64,000 nt of DNA from Azolla caroliniana. Its lineage: Eukaryota > Polypodiophyta. This document shows, piece after piece, positions 20,713 through 31,923 of the stretch. The position numbers and the translations under genes were made by a program. Position 1 is the first letter of the stretch, and every line of letters starts with the position of its first letter. The DNA lies in NCBI GenBank assembly GCA_043228905.1, contig JBHGNT010000004.1, forward strand, positions 14,136,001 through 14,200,000. Direction: 5' to 3'. The notes under the pieces are model-generated. The model was given only the letters and a program-made list of their open reading frames with translations. It did not search any database and had not been told where the DNA came from.

Positions 20713-22062
20713 ATGGAGAATCAACAAGAGGTGATGAGCATAATGATGATGATGATTGAGCGGATGCAACAAGAGCAACGTGCGATGTCTGAGATGATGT
20801 TAGCAGTAGAGCGGCTTGTGCAACGAAATGGGCAATTCAACGAAAATGATGTGTCACGCTATCTACGTGACTATAAGGCGGAGATGATGTGATGTCGGAT
20901 ACCGGAAGGATTGCAAGTGATATCCTTTAGTCGGCTGGCCTCGGACGAGCTGCAAGAGAGCATATACAAGATACGACAACAGAACACAACGTGGGTGTCC
21001 TTTGGGAAAGCACTATTGGAGAAGTATGACTACGAGAGATCGATGGGACAAGATCGACGTGAGTTCAACGAGTGGGTGGTATCGACAAAGACTCACCGAA
21101 CTGCGACACTAGCATTCTTAGAGTTTGAGTATCGTTTTGTTCAACTCTTAGAGCAGGAACAGAGACCGGTGGGGGTGGATAAGGTCCTAATGTTTGTAAA
21201 ATCGATCAATCGAAAAGAAAGGATGGATATCAGGATCGAACTCGAAGACGATGATGGTGCGAATGTTCTTACCGAGGATTGGGCTGAAGTCGAAAGAGTA
21301 TGCTGAAGATATGATAAGAGGAAGAAGAGAATATTGTCGGCAACAACATGGCCTATAAGGGATGATCGATTAAGGATGAACGATGTAGCCGGCATGAAGG
21401 CCGAAATACAATATGATGGTACCACGGGAGAGAGTGTGGAACAAGTCACCCTCTCGTCTTGCGAAAGAACGACGGCCAAGGATAAGGTCGATGACTTGAG
21501 AGTGGCGAACACTACTTCTAGAACGGAAGAAGGTTTCGAAATACAAGTATCCGAAACATCGGGTGAAAAAGGGGTAAACATAATCGATGCTTGCATGATC
21601 GAGGGAGATAAAGAGTGCGAGGCGGACTCGATTGAGGAGGTCTCCACAAAAGATGACATCGAATCGGAGGTGGCTATGGACGAATCAATGGCGGATGGCC
21701 GTATAAAGACTTTCCCACCACTAGTTCTAGAGATTTCAGTGGTTGCATTCGAAAAGCAACGTGAGACCGAAGAGACGGAAGATGGCGGAAAGAAAACGAA
21801 GGCCGACACCGATGCATACGACGGAGAGATAGCCGAGAAGGTGGGTATGGGTGAAACGATGGAGGACGGTAATACCAAGGATTTCTGCCCACTAATTCTA
21901 GAGACTTCGGCGGTTGTATCCGAGTACCAACGTGAGACCGGAGAGATGGGAGGTGGCGGCAAGAAAGGTAAAGATGGAAGCCGGTTCGGATGGAAGATGA
22001 TCTGTCCGAAATTCCGATCTAAACGAAAGCACGACAACACGAAGGTTGGGAGAAGTGCGTAA
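20713..22062 (+). pseudogene. K-element Gag-like protein with charged C-terminal repeats
   Basis: The likely start is the ATG at 20713; an upstream ATG at 20668 overlaps the LTR end. One frame runs to 22062 with only two TGA stops (20890, 21304), each at a position where the related copies have Arg or Asn. The N-terminal 200 residues (NGQFNENDVSRYLRDYKAEM, TWVSFGKALLEKYDYE, LEDDDGANVLTEDWAEVERV) align with the Gypsy-B Gag. The rest is acidic and repeats a block of about 85 residues built around ETSAVV..EYQRETGE and GGKK. No zinc knuckle, protease, RT or integrase is present, so K must be mobilised in trans. Confidence 0.7.
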
Positions 22063-23178
22063 TACGGAGCATGCGCTACAGCTCAAAACTGAGCATGCAC
22101 TACGGCGTAATACGACACAAGCACTACGGCGAAAAATGAAGCGTGCATTACAGCCGCACGAGGACCTAAGAGCAAGCGCGTATTCGGAGGTCGACATCGA
22201 CGTCTGGGTAGAGCCTACGGAAGGCAAGCGCGAAATGGAGAGAGAGAGCACGACGAGATGCTCAGGACGAGGGGATGATTGAGCCAAAGGAGGAACGAAG
22301 GTGGCACGCGAGGGGTAGAATCCGATGTGTGATCGGAGTGATTGGGGGCCCTATTGGTGGACCTACATGGCGGACAATGGAAAGAAGTGTCGGAGGTAAA
22401 GCCGGTCGAGGCCATTGAAAACAAGGAAAAGGAAACAAATCCGAACGGAAACCGATCGGTCGAAACCGACCCGAAAGGGGGCCGAATCGGTAAAAACCGA
22501 TCAACCGAGTCCAAATCGGCCGAATACAAATCGGAACGGAAGTCGATTCAATCGAAAGACGATTGGACGAGACGGATTCAGAAATAAGCTAATCCGACTC
22601 AACCGGAGGTCGATGAGATCAAGCCTGACGATTACGAGGAAGAGGTTAAGCAGGTGCACTACAAAGGATGACAAGAACCAAGTGGGCCAAGAAAATTTGC
22701 AGGGTGTTACCAAGGATGAGATCTCAACAAAGGAGGGTTATAACATGAAGATTGTCAACTCTAACGCGAGATTATATGACAAAGGTGGACAAAGTGGGGA
22801 ACATGGCACATGCACAAGACATGAAGGGTTTATGCTCAAGAGGAGCACGAGGAGTCGTGACAACCGGCCATGGCCATGCAAACAGTGAACGAAGACTATG
22901 GTGGATCGGATGGCGACAATGGTTCGGGTGGAAAGAATGGATATGCTCAAAATGGAGAGACAAAGTCGACATAGCGAGAGAAACGGAGTGTACTACGAGT
23001 AAAGGAGAATTACAAGAACCAGTGATTGGGCGGAGCCGGCAACAGGAAACCTGCAACCGAACAGAATCGGCAACGAGACTGGCAACGAAACCAATCAGGC
23101 GGAGACCGGACGGAGGATACTAACAATCACCGACAACTTTGGCACATACCGGGGATGTGCGGGTTTGGAGGGGGCGAG
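22063..23178 (+). other. K-element 3' internal region
   Basis: Short frames only. At 22050-22160 a word like gcactacggcgtaa is repeated, and at 22440-22580 the bases are rich in CCGA words (aaaccgatcggtcgaaaccgac-like), matching 40380-40660 of J. The last bases (ggtttggagggggcgag, 23162-23178) are the polypurine tract. Confidence 0.6.
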
Positions 23179-24086
23179 TGTCATAGTGTAAATCACACAC
23201 TATGAGAAATTTGCATTTTTGGTCCCTCTGGATGGGACATGGAGACCCGGCAAGAACCGGATGAAGAGTACCCGATGACAACTGGATGAAGAAGGCTGGT
23301 GAGAGTCGGTGAGAAATAGACGAAGAGGACCCGGTAAGAATTGGATAAAAAAGACCCGGTGAGAACCGGATGAAGAGACATATTTGCAAATAGGAGGGAA
23401 TATTAAAAATATTGTTACATGCATAAGGCAAGATTCAAACCTTGTACCTCCATGTACATAATGTGAAGCTTTACCATTACACTAACATATCATTAGTGTT
23501 AAAAAAGTAGACGTCCCACATAGAAAGGTAAGTGCACACTAGGATAAACTTTAGTTAGAAGAAACACATGATAAAAGAAAAAGCTACACATGCACATCTA
23601 GCGTGCATGAACACTATAGTCGATAAAAACGCATCAAGTTAGAAAAATCATGTTAGATAAAGCATATAGTCTATTGATAGAAAAAAAAGCATGAAGTTGA
23701 TAATTTAGAAAAAGTATATAGTCTATTGATAGAAAAAGCATGGATTGCTAAGACTCTCTTATCATTATATAAGGATGGAGAGCACAATGTAATAGGTGAA
23801 ATATTTGGAAATTGGATATATTTCCTAAAACACCAATTAATAAAATATAATCGTGGGATTCACGAAGTTTTATATAATCTATCTCTTCCAATCTATGATA
23901 ATTGTTATTAGGATTCTAAATATTAATAAATCTAATAATCTATACTTGTGGGATTCACAAGTTTCTATATCTCTTTCTTATAATCTATTTATATTCTTAT
24001 TAGTCTCAAATTCTTCCTCCTCCTAGTCCAAAACCCCGGCGGTTCCCACCCGACTTACGCAACGATCCGGCGCCGAAAGGCACGAC
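23179..24086 (+). repeat. K-element 3' LTR, complete
   Basis: This 908-bp LTR begins TGTCATAGTG, whose first 26 bases fold (CATAGTGT with ACACTATG), and ends GGCACGACA. It has a CCGG-rich U3, an antisense tRNA-like module, a TATA box (cattatataagg, about 23763) and the hairpin cttgtgggattcacaag at 23945-23961. It is followed by CAAGTGGTGAA (24087-24097), the first bases of an internal region with primer site. Confidence 0.85.
23431..23484 (-). promoter_or_regulatory. tRNA-like module in K 3' LTR, antisense
   Basis: On the minus strand TAGTGTAATGG (A box, 23474-23484) and GGTTTGAATCT (B box, 23431-23441) are 43 nt apart; ACAAG/CTTGC around the B box form most of a T stem. Confidence 0.6.
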
Positions 24087-24097
24087 ACAAGTGGTGA

Positions 24098-24857
24098 ATA
24101 GGTAAGTTATGAATCTCGTGAATCTCATAAGGCTAGTAATGAATAGGTAGAAAGATAGGTAAGTTATGAATCTCGTGAATCCCACGAGTTTAGTGTATTT
24201 AATCAATATTTAGATAGTAAGAGACAATTTTGTTCACAAATTCCTGAATCCCACAAATATATTATATTAATTGGTTTTTTAGGAAATATATCCGATTTCC
24301 CAGATATGTCACACACCCCTTACATTGTGCTCCTCATCCTTATATAGTGATGAGAGAGTCTTAACAATCCATGCTTTTTCTATAGATAGACTCTATGCTT
24401 TTTCTAACATGCTTTTTTGAAAGTGATCCTACTTTTTCTAACTTGATGCGTTTTTATCGACTATGGTGTTCATGCACACTACATATGCATGCGTAGTTTT
24501 TTTTTTCTTTTATCATGCGTTTCCTTCTAACTAAAGTTTATCCTAGCGTGAACTTACCTTTCTATGCGAGATGTTTACATTTTTAACACTAATGATATAT
24601 TAGTGTAATGGTAAGGCTTTACATTATAAACATGGAGGTGCAAGGTTTGAATCTTGCTCTATGCATGTAATACATATTTTTATACTTTCTTCTATTTACA
24701 AATATGTCTCTTCATTTGGTGAGAGACTCTCACCGGCCTTCTTCATCCGGCTCTTGCTGGGTCTGCTTCATCCGGTTCTCACCGGTTTTCTTTATCCGGT
24801 TCTTACTGGTTTTCTTTAGCCGGTCCTCCTTACCGAACCGGAGGGACCACTACGACA
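24098..24857 (-). repeat. K-family LTR, minus orientation, U5 end missing
   Basis: In minus orientation it starts TGTCGTAGTGGTCC at 24857, adjacent to ACGT (24858-24861), then shows CCGG repeats, an antisense tRNA-like module, agtctat words, a TATA box (tccttatatagtg, about 24340) and hairpin ctcgtgaatcccacgag (about 24172-24188). A duplicated gaataggtaag segment lies at 24096-24170. It abuts the K 3' LTR tail at 24097. Confidence 0.78.
24601..24654 (+). promoter_or_regulatory. tRNA-like module in minus K LTR, antisense
   Basis: TAGTGTAATGG (24601-24611) and GGTTTGAATCT (24644-24654), 43 nt apart; GCAAG/CTTGC pair perfectly around the B box. Confidence 0.6.
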
Positions 24858-24978
24858 ACGTATGTTTAATTGCAATAACTAATCTTTGTACACCTATTTT
24901 CTTAGTGTAGAACTAGTGTCGACCAACCCATTTCTCTAGCACAACCTTCTTGATCGAGCATTTTGAGTGAACGTTCGA

Positions 24979-25996
24979 CCTATTGTGGCTGTCGGCTACA
25001 ACTATTGGCTGTTGGCAGGTTAACACAATATTTTGGCATGCCTGGTTACATCAGCTGCAAGCGGAGAACAAAGAGAACAGATATCGTCTAGTCGACTAAA
25101 GATAGACCAACCTATAGAAAGCAGAAGACCATGCACGAGATCGGAGAGCCGATGTGTAGAAGGTTGTATTTTCGACAGTTCAGATTTTGTCCAACAATAC
25201 CAACAAGAAGTTGAAGGGGAAGTCCGAGATATTCCCGACTTAACTAGTGACAGTAGTTCGGACGAAGAATTGGCTGATCAATTCGGTGACTTTACAAGTT
25301 TCATAGAGGATACAATGCCGTATCCTTACCCCAAGTATAATGATGAAGCTGATGCACAGTCGCATGTGCACGCTTTTCTCACGACATGGCAAGCAAACCA
25401 TGTATCACAACGATTGTTAGAAGTAGATGATAAAAAATCTAAATTGCAGAATTTGGATTATCGCTCGATGGGCAGTTGAGAGATAATCCAATTCAACCTA
25501 TTATGGTTGTCGGCTACAACTGTCGGCTGTCGACAGGTTAACACAATATTTAGGCATGCTTAGTTACATCTACTACAAGCGAAGAACAAAGAGAACAGAT
25601 GTCTTCTAGTCGAGTGAATACAAATCAACCTGTAGGAAGCAGAAGACCACACACGAGATCGGAAAGCTGACGTGCAGAAGGTGCTATTTTTGATAGTTCG
25701 GATTTTGTCGAATAGTACCAATAAGAAGTTGAAGGGGAAGTTTGAGAGATTCTCGACTTAACTACTGACAATAGTTCAGACGAATAATTGTCCGATCAAG
25801 TCGGTGACTTTACAAGTTTCACAGAGGATACAATGTCGTATCCTTACGCCAAGTATAATGATGAAGCTGGTGCAGATTCACATGTGCGCGATTTTCTCAC
25901 GATATGGAAAGGGAACTATGTATCACAACAATTGTCGGAAGTAGATGTTGAAAAAACTAAATTGTAGAATTTGGATTATCATTCGATGGGCAGTCG
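24979..25996 (+). repeat. Tandem duplication of about 518 bp at the start of Gypsy-L gag
   Basis: The stretch beginning cctattgtggctgtcggct (24979) recurs from 25497 (cctattatggttgtcggct) and both copies run to ttggattatc..cgatgggcagt. The first copy keeps an open frame; the second has several stops. Divergence between copies shows the duplication is old. Confidence 0.85.
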
Positions 25997-26830
25997 GCGA
26001 ATTGGTACTCCTATCATGAGGTGGGTGAGTTTGAGTCCTCCAAGAAACTAACCACCAAATTTATCAGGCTATTTCATCGACAAGTTCCAAAGAGGGAACT
26101 AATGAGTCAATTCTATGCGGCGTATCAAGAAGCCCATGAGATTGTGCCACGATTCATTACTAGGTTTCAAAATCTTTGTTGACAATTGGTGTGTCCTCTT
26201 CGAGGAGTTGACCTAAAAGAAAACTTCTTGTTGGCACTATACGAACCATGTTAGTTGTGTTCGATTTCTATGATCAATGGAGAAAGTGGTTGACAAAGCA
26301 CTTGTAATGGACAAGACACAGACCAACAATAATATGTCCATGGCATTATTACATTGGCCTTTACCAACGTCGAAAGAGTTGAGGTTCTGACAAGCAATCC
26401 AATGCACGACATGTCTCAATCCGGGGCATTCTACGATCGAATGCACTTTATGCACTCATTGTTCGATCTTCCAATCCAAGTCGCATACGATCGACCAACG
26501 TGAGTACAATCTGCTCAATAAAGTTGTGGCACTAGTCAAACAGATCCAACCACAAGACGACCACCAAGAGGATCAGAATCGGTTAGTACACAAGTTTTTG
26601 GAAGATGATCGGCCAAGGTATGATGATCTATATCAGTCGGATCGCAATCAATGAGACGATTATTTCCGAGATGATCGATACAATGTCTATCGACGATAGG
26701 AGGATTGGCAAATGAGTATAGAAGGGATAATGAGGACAGTTATGAACGAGATTATTCACCCTAGCAAGATAGAGATAATCGATGACCTTACAAAGGTAAT
26801 AGGTATCACGATGATAGAAGGCCCTATGAC
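25033..26830 (+). pseudogene. Gypsy-L Gag
   Basis: The first duplicated copy encodes 148 residues with an acidic N-terminus (DSSSDEELADQFGDF) and the Gag core entry YPYPKYNDEADAQSHVHAFL and TWQANHVSQRL. Beyond the second copy the decayed core continues (SWYSYHEVGEFESSKKL-like, VPKRELMSQFYAAYQEAHE, about 26010-26140). A zinc knuckle CTTCLNPGHSTIEC is intact at 26403-26444 and a second one is damaged. Many stops. No LTR or primer site was recognised upstream. Confidence 0.75.
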
Positions 26831-27199
26831 CACTAGAGACATGAAGCTAATTGATCACATAATCATCGCTTTTAGAACAACAGAGGGATGATAACAAAAG
26901 ACACAAGGGATCCCGACAATTTCAGTATAATAACAGAGGCGGAGATGAGTCAGAACCGCAAGACGTTCGGCAACCCCATTATGAGAACGACGAATCCAGT
27001 GGGCTGACAGTGCCGAATTGTTGTATTTGCAAAAAGGATGATCATTATGCAGATCAATGCCTGAAAAATGACAAAGGAAATGCACCGGCAGTAACATGGT
27101 CATTGCTGAGGTTCAGCAAGTCACCACTTGCAGTAAAGCTAAACAATAAGAGTGGGATAAATAGGAACTAGTTCGGAAAGCAACAAAGGAATGGGTCGA

Positions 27200-28143
27200 G
27201 AAAACGAACAACAACAATGTAGCTAGGATGCTGCACAAAAGTAATGCCCTGAATGTCGCATCTGACAGGTTGGGAGGTCAACAAGAGGAAGTACTGATGG
27301 ATACACCTGACGACGATGAAACATGGAAAGTCTTGGCCGAATGCCAAATATCATTACCACTGACCGGCTTACTAAAATTAGTTCCTCGGTTCACAGAAAA
27401 GGTAGTAACCATTATTGCAAGGAAAGAGTCAGAAAATGTGTTAGTGAATTTTACGAATCCAATCAAAGGACCGATGATTATGGACGAGAAAAGCCCTTTG
27501 ATCAAGGTAATCATTCATGGTCAAGAAGTGTCCCACAACATAGTCGATGGAGGATCAGGAGTGAATGTCATTAACAAGACTACTAGTGATCACCTAGGCA
27601 TCACCACTTGGGAAGCATGTCCATTCTGCCAACAAATGACAAATACTAGTACAGTTTGACCAATAGGGCTCATCCGACAACTTGATATTGTCATTCGCGG
27701 CTATACATTTCAGATATTGGGGGCCGTACTCCATTTGGAAGCACAAGGAGTTTACCGTATGTTATTGGGCCGACCATGGTTTCGAATTGCCAATATTAAA
27801 TAGAATTGGCAGAAGAATATTTTGTCATTCCGGAAGGGCAAAGCAACGATTCGAGTTTCGACTCAGGAAAAGGTCACAACAACACAACAATGTTGAAGCT
27901 GTCAATATGAGGGAGGGATTAGATGACGGGGAAGAGAATCAATATTTTGAGGACAATCCCAAGATTATTCCCTTGTTTGAAATCGACGTCATCGAAATAA
28001 TGAAGCCATTTATTGGTGACGACGAAAAGGAGAGAGATGTCCAGATAAATGATAAAACTCCTAGGGAATTATGTTAGTAGACGGAGGCCATGGAGAGGGA
28101 AATGCAAATCTCACAACGTGTACAAGCTTCTGCGCTAGAGGAA
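27200..28143 (+). pseudogene. Gypsy-L protease
   Basis: An open stretch (27228-27659) reads LTGLLKLVPRFTEKVV, ENVLVNFTNP and NIVDGGSGVNVINKTTSDHLGI. The VDGGSGVNVI block sits where the aspartic protease site is expected (DGG instead of D-S/T-G). A frameshift follows, then the acidic segment ENQYFEDNPKIIPLFEIDVI (about 27935-28000) and EMQISQRVQASALEE. The match stops at 28143 where the Copia-M LTR starts, so RT and integrase are not seen. Confidence 0.72.
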
Positions 28144-28145
28144 TT

Positions 28146-28316
28146 TGTTGAGCAGACAAGCTCAACATGATCCGGATCAGCTGAATAAGCCAAGAGCTGC
28201 ATCAGTGTCCGGAATCAAGAACCAGTGTCGGTGTCTGGATGGGTATCCGAAACGAAGAGCCGGATCGATGTTCGGAATATGGAGCGGGACACATGTGCGA
28301 ACCGGTAGACCGTTAG
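28146..28316 (+). repeat. Copia-M LTR, 5' part
   Basis: It begins TGTTGAGCAGACAAGCTCAACA, the same foldable start as the F and E LTRs, followed by ccggatcagctgaataagcc as in Copia-F. It stops at the GTTAG duplication (28312-28316) of Chromovirus C and resumes at 63220-63224. No polypurine tract precedes it and no primer site follows its distal part, so it may be a solo LTR or a remnant. Confidence 0.7.
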
Positions 28317-28556
28317 TGTCGAGACTTGAGAATAGGAGAGAGAAAGATAAGATGACAATAGAAGGTATAGAGAGAGAGAGAGAGAGAGAGAGAGTTTATA
28401 TTATAAGAGAGCAAGGATTACAAAGAGTAGGCTATGGGGCTATAAACTAGTGTTGAACCGAATGAATAGACACCTATTTATAGGTACATATGGAGAATTC
28501 TAGAATGTTCTAGAATATTTTAGATATTTATTATATTTAATATAATCATGGAATAT
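28317..28556 (-). repeat. Chromovirus C 3' LTR, R-U5 part
   Basis: It matches 62808-63050 of the 5' LTR. In minus orientation it carries CCTATAAATAGG (TATA box, about 28468-28480), the CT microsatellite and ends TCTCGACA at 28317. Copia-E interrupts it at 28557. Confidence 0.88.
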
Positions 28557-28963
28557 TGTTGAGCGGTAAACTCAACTAGAGCCGGATTGGCTGGATAAGC
28601 CTGAGCCGGTGAGCGAGACAGAACAGTAAGCCGGTGAGCAACCGAGCCGGCAAGCAACAGAGCCGGTGAGCTAGGGAGCCAGTTAGCCGGATCCAATCGG
28701 TAACCGGAAGCCTAGTATTAGTTTAGACTACTAGGCAGTTATAGTCTCGTACTAAGTGTCAGATGCTCGTGTGAGCATTGAAGTACGCGGTACTTTTGTC
28801 AGTCCCATGAGGACTTGTATAAACAGTACTACTGAGCATAGTTGTAAGGACAGAGTGTTTATATTGTTTTGAATATAGCTTTTACGTTCTGCTCTCTCTG
28901 TCTCTTCCATGTGTATTCTCTGCTTTCTCTGTTTTCTAATGCTTCCGCAAGTAATCATTTACA
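28557..28963 (+). repeat. Copia-E 5' LTR and primer site
   Basis: This 407-bp LTR starts TGTTGAGCGG and ends TTTACA; TGGTATCAGAGC (28964-28975), the canonical initiator-tRNA-Met site, follows directly. U3 has repeated gagccggtgagc words; a TATA-like acttgtataaacag lies near 28815. Confidence 0.93.
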
Positions 28964-29073
28964 TGGTATCAGAGCTCGAGGGTTGAGAACCTCTGCAGCC
29001 GACAAACGCTTGAAAGCAAACCCTAACAGGTCGTAAGGGATCGGGAGGATCCCAGAACGGTAACGGGCCAGCC

Positions 29074-30132
29074 TTGGTGATGAAGCATGAGGCAAACTCG
29101 ATGAAGAAGGCCACTTCCAAATCGGAGGAAGTGTGGTATGTTGATTCCGGTGCGTCAAACCACATGACGAGCCACAGAGAGTGGTTCTCCTTTTTGGAGA
29201 AACTGGATCAACCAGGAGTAGTCGAAACCGGAGACGACACTCGTCACCCAATCGTGCACATCGGAGAAGACCCTTTGAGCCACATTGGACGGAAGGGGAA
29301 GCTTATGAACGTATTACACATTCCGACATTCACGAAGAACTTGGTGTCGATCGGATAGATCGTCGACCAAGGGATGCAGGTGCGGTTTACGCACCTCGGG
29401 TGCTTCATCGAGGAAGAGGGCCAGATTATTGCGCAAGGGCACAAAGACGGGAGGATGTTTATCCTCGACACCAATGATGTCGGCAACGCTTTGTTTGCAA
29501 AAGGACAGAAGGTCGAATCGGACATCGACCTATGGCACAAGCGGATAGGCCACGTCAAGTATCAGAGGTTTCAAGACCTGCAAACGAAACAAGTTGTTTT
29601 TGGTTTGCCAAAGTTCAGCGGCCGGAAGGCCCAAGTATGTGAAGGCTGCCAACTCGGAAAGCAACACCGGCTTCCATTCCCTACGGAATGTAACCGGAGC
29701 CGTAACAAGCTCGACCTTATCCATTCGGATGTGTGGGGACCGGCACAGAATGTTAGTCTTGGCTGGAGTCGATATTTCATCTCCTTCATCAATGACTATA
29801 TGCGGCACACATGGATCTACCTCATTAAGCGGAAGAGTGAAGTCTTCGAGTGTTTCTGGAGTCTCCAAAGCATGGTGGAATGGGAATCGGAGAGGAAGAT
29901 CAAATGCCTGCGGTCGGATGACGGAAAAGAATACTTTTCCGGCCAATTCAACAGTTATCTGCAGGAAAAGGGAATTCGGCGAGAGTTCAGCTGCAGATAC
30001 ACACCGCAACAAAATGGTGTTGCCGAAAGGAAGAACCGGTCTCTCATTGATGCGGCAAGCGCAATGCTGGAGGAGAAGAGCATGGGCGGAGGCAGTCCGA
30101 ACGACTGTCTACATCCAGAACCGGATCGGTGA
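29074..30132 (+). pseudogene. Copia-E protease and integrase
   Basis: WYVDSGASNHM (about 29132-29165) is an intact DSG protease site. One TAG at 29356-29358 stands where Copia-F has Gln. The next 250 codons are open: pre-integrase IDLWHKRIGHVKYQRFQDL, the Cys pair VCEGCQLGKQHR, then the core with all three catalytic residues: Asp in LIHSDVWGPAQN, Asp in CLRSDDGKEYFS and Glu in QQNGVAERKNR. The frame is lost near 30090 (VYIQNRIGDK continues in another frame). The catalytic core is unusually well kept for an element of this age. Confidence 0.9.
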
Positions 30133-31923
30133 CAAGGTGTCAGCTCACGAGCTGTATTTTGGGTGCAAGCCGAATTTGAGACACCTTAAGATCTTCAGTG
30201 CATATGTGCATGTACTGGATGAGAAGCATATGTGCATGTAGCAAATGAGAAGCAGAGGAAGCTGGATTCAAAATCGGAAAAATGCATCCTAGGCGGTTAT
30301 GCTCACGAGCAAAAGGGGTGTAAGTGTTATAACCCCCGGACAAAGCAAGTCCGAGTTAGTTGAGATGTCGAGTTCGATGAATCGGCATCATGGTACTCCT
30401 TACCGGCTCCGACTTCTGAATCCGACCCAATGTCGGAGGATGAGGCTAGTGAGCCTGAACCGGCCTAGGTAGATGATGTTGAAGCGTGGACTCAGGATGA
30501 GAGTCCGGAATCCTTTCGGTTGAGCGGGCCGAACGAGAGACTGAGTCAATCTGACTAGTCCGATGAGGCACCGACAAGTAGTGGAGACTCTATCGTGCTC
30601 TCCCCGCGCAAGGAACCGAGGAGACGGTTCATGCCCAAAGAGAAAGGGAAGAAAAAGATGCTGGAATTTGAAACTGGCAACGATGAGTCTGATCGGTGTG
30701 CATCCGACTCCGGCAAGGAGAAAGGCGGATCTTCAGCAACGAAGACCGAACTGGCCAAGAAGGGCCTCAAACTGGGTAAAGGTGAGTTATGCTGGTTCAC
30801 CCGCCTAAAGGATCCCGTCAAGTGGTACGGGTACAATGAGTACATGGTGCATCACTATGTGTACATGACTAAGGTGGCAGAAGTGCGTGAGCCGGAGAGC
30901 TACGCAGAAGCGGCAAAGGACGCGAATTGGCATGCCGCTATGGAGGAAGATATGCGGGCACTTGATGTCAACGAGACATGGGACCTAGTTGACCCTCCCC
31001 GTCACTGTAAACCGATCGGATGCAAGTGGGTGTACAAGGTAAAGTACAACGCCGACGGTTCATTTAACCGGTACAAGGCCCGGTTAGTGGCGAAGGGATA
31101 TGCGCAGACCCACGAAATCGACTACGACGAGACCTTCGCTCCAGTAGCGAAGATGACGACGGTTCGTGTGGTGCTGGCGGTTGCTGCAGCAAGGGGGTTG
31201 CATCTTCACTAGATGGATGTAAAGAATGCATTTCTTTAGGGTGATCTTGAAGAAGAAGTCTTTATGACTCAGCCCCTCGGTTTTCAATCGGAGATGAACC
31301 AGTCATTGTACGGCCTGAAGCAAGCCCCCCGAGCTTGGAATGCGAAGATCACGCACCGATTACGTAAGATGGGGTTTGCGGCCTCCAAGTCCGACTCTTC
31401 GTTGTTCATCCGGCAAGGCTCAGCCGGTTCGGTATGTATCCTGCTGTATGTTGATGATTTCGTCATCACCGGACCGGGTCTTCCAGAAGTCAAGCGCATC
31501 AAGTCCCAGTTGTCAAACGCATTTGAGATGAAGGACTTGGGGAACCTTCATTATTTTCTTGGGATCGAGGTGATCTAAACCCCCGACAGCATATTGCTCT
31601 CACAACGACATTATGTCTTGAATATGTTGTACAAGTTCGGCATGACGGAATGCCGACCTGTCTCCACATCCTTGGACCGGAACCAGAAGCTTTGTCCCAA
31701 CTTCGGACCAGCCTGCAACGAGAAACGGTTCCGAAAAATTTTCGGAAGCCTTATTTACTTGACTATCACGCGACTCAACATCAGCTATCCAGTCGGAATG
31801 ATAAGTCAGTTCATGCAGAAGCCGACCGTGGAGCACCTTCAGTGCGAGCAGCGGATACTGCGATATGTAAGCAGCACGAAGGACCGGGGACTGTTATACC
31901 GGCTTGGTATAACGAAGAGCTAG
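30133..31923 (+). pseudogene. Copia-E integrase tail and reverse transcriptase
   Basis: A 14-bp duplication (catatgtgcatgta) near 30197-30240 damages the region after HELYFGCKPNLRHLKIF. From 30595 a long frame gives the linker, [32 protein letters not shown] and [13 protein letters not shown]. Two TAG stops (near 31212 and 31240) stand at Gln codons of [12 protein letters not shown] short in-frame deletion removes the segment before SLYGLKQAPRAW. LLYVDDFVITG (about 31440) has the catalytic YVDD; KDLGNLHYFLGIEVI then meets a stop near 31576. Confidence 0.88.

Noticed and set aside
21141-22040. Minus-strand open frame of 299 codons, Ser/Pro-rich
   Set aside because: It is antisense to the K Gag-like frame, which aligns with J and Gypsy-B; the composition is the mirror of a Glu/Lys/Thr-rich repeat.
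25033-25479. Host gene coding for an acidic protein
   Set aside because: The blocks YPYPKYNDEADAQSHVHAFL and TWQANHVSQRL, the zinc knuckle at 26403 and the protease at 27228 show it is a gypsy Gag.
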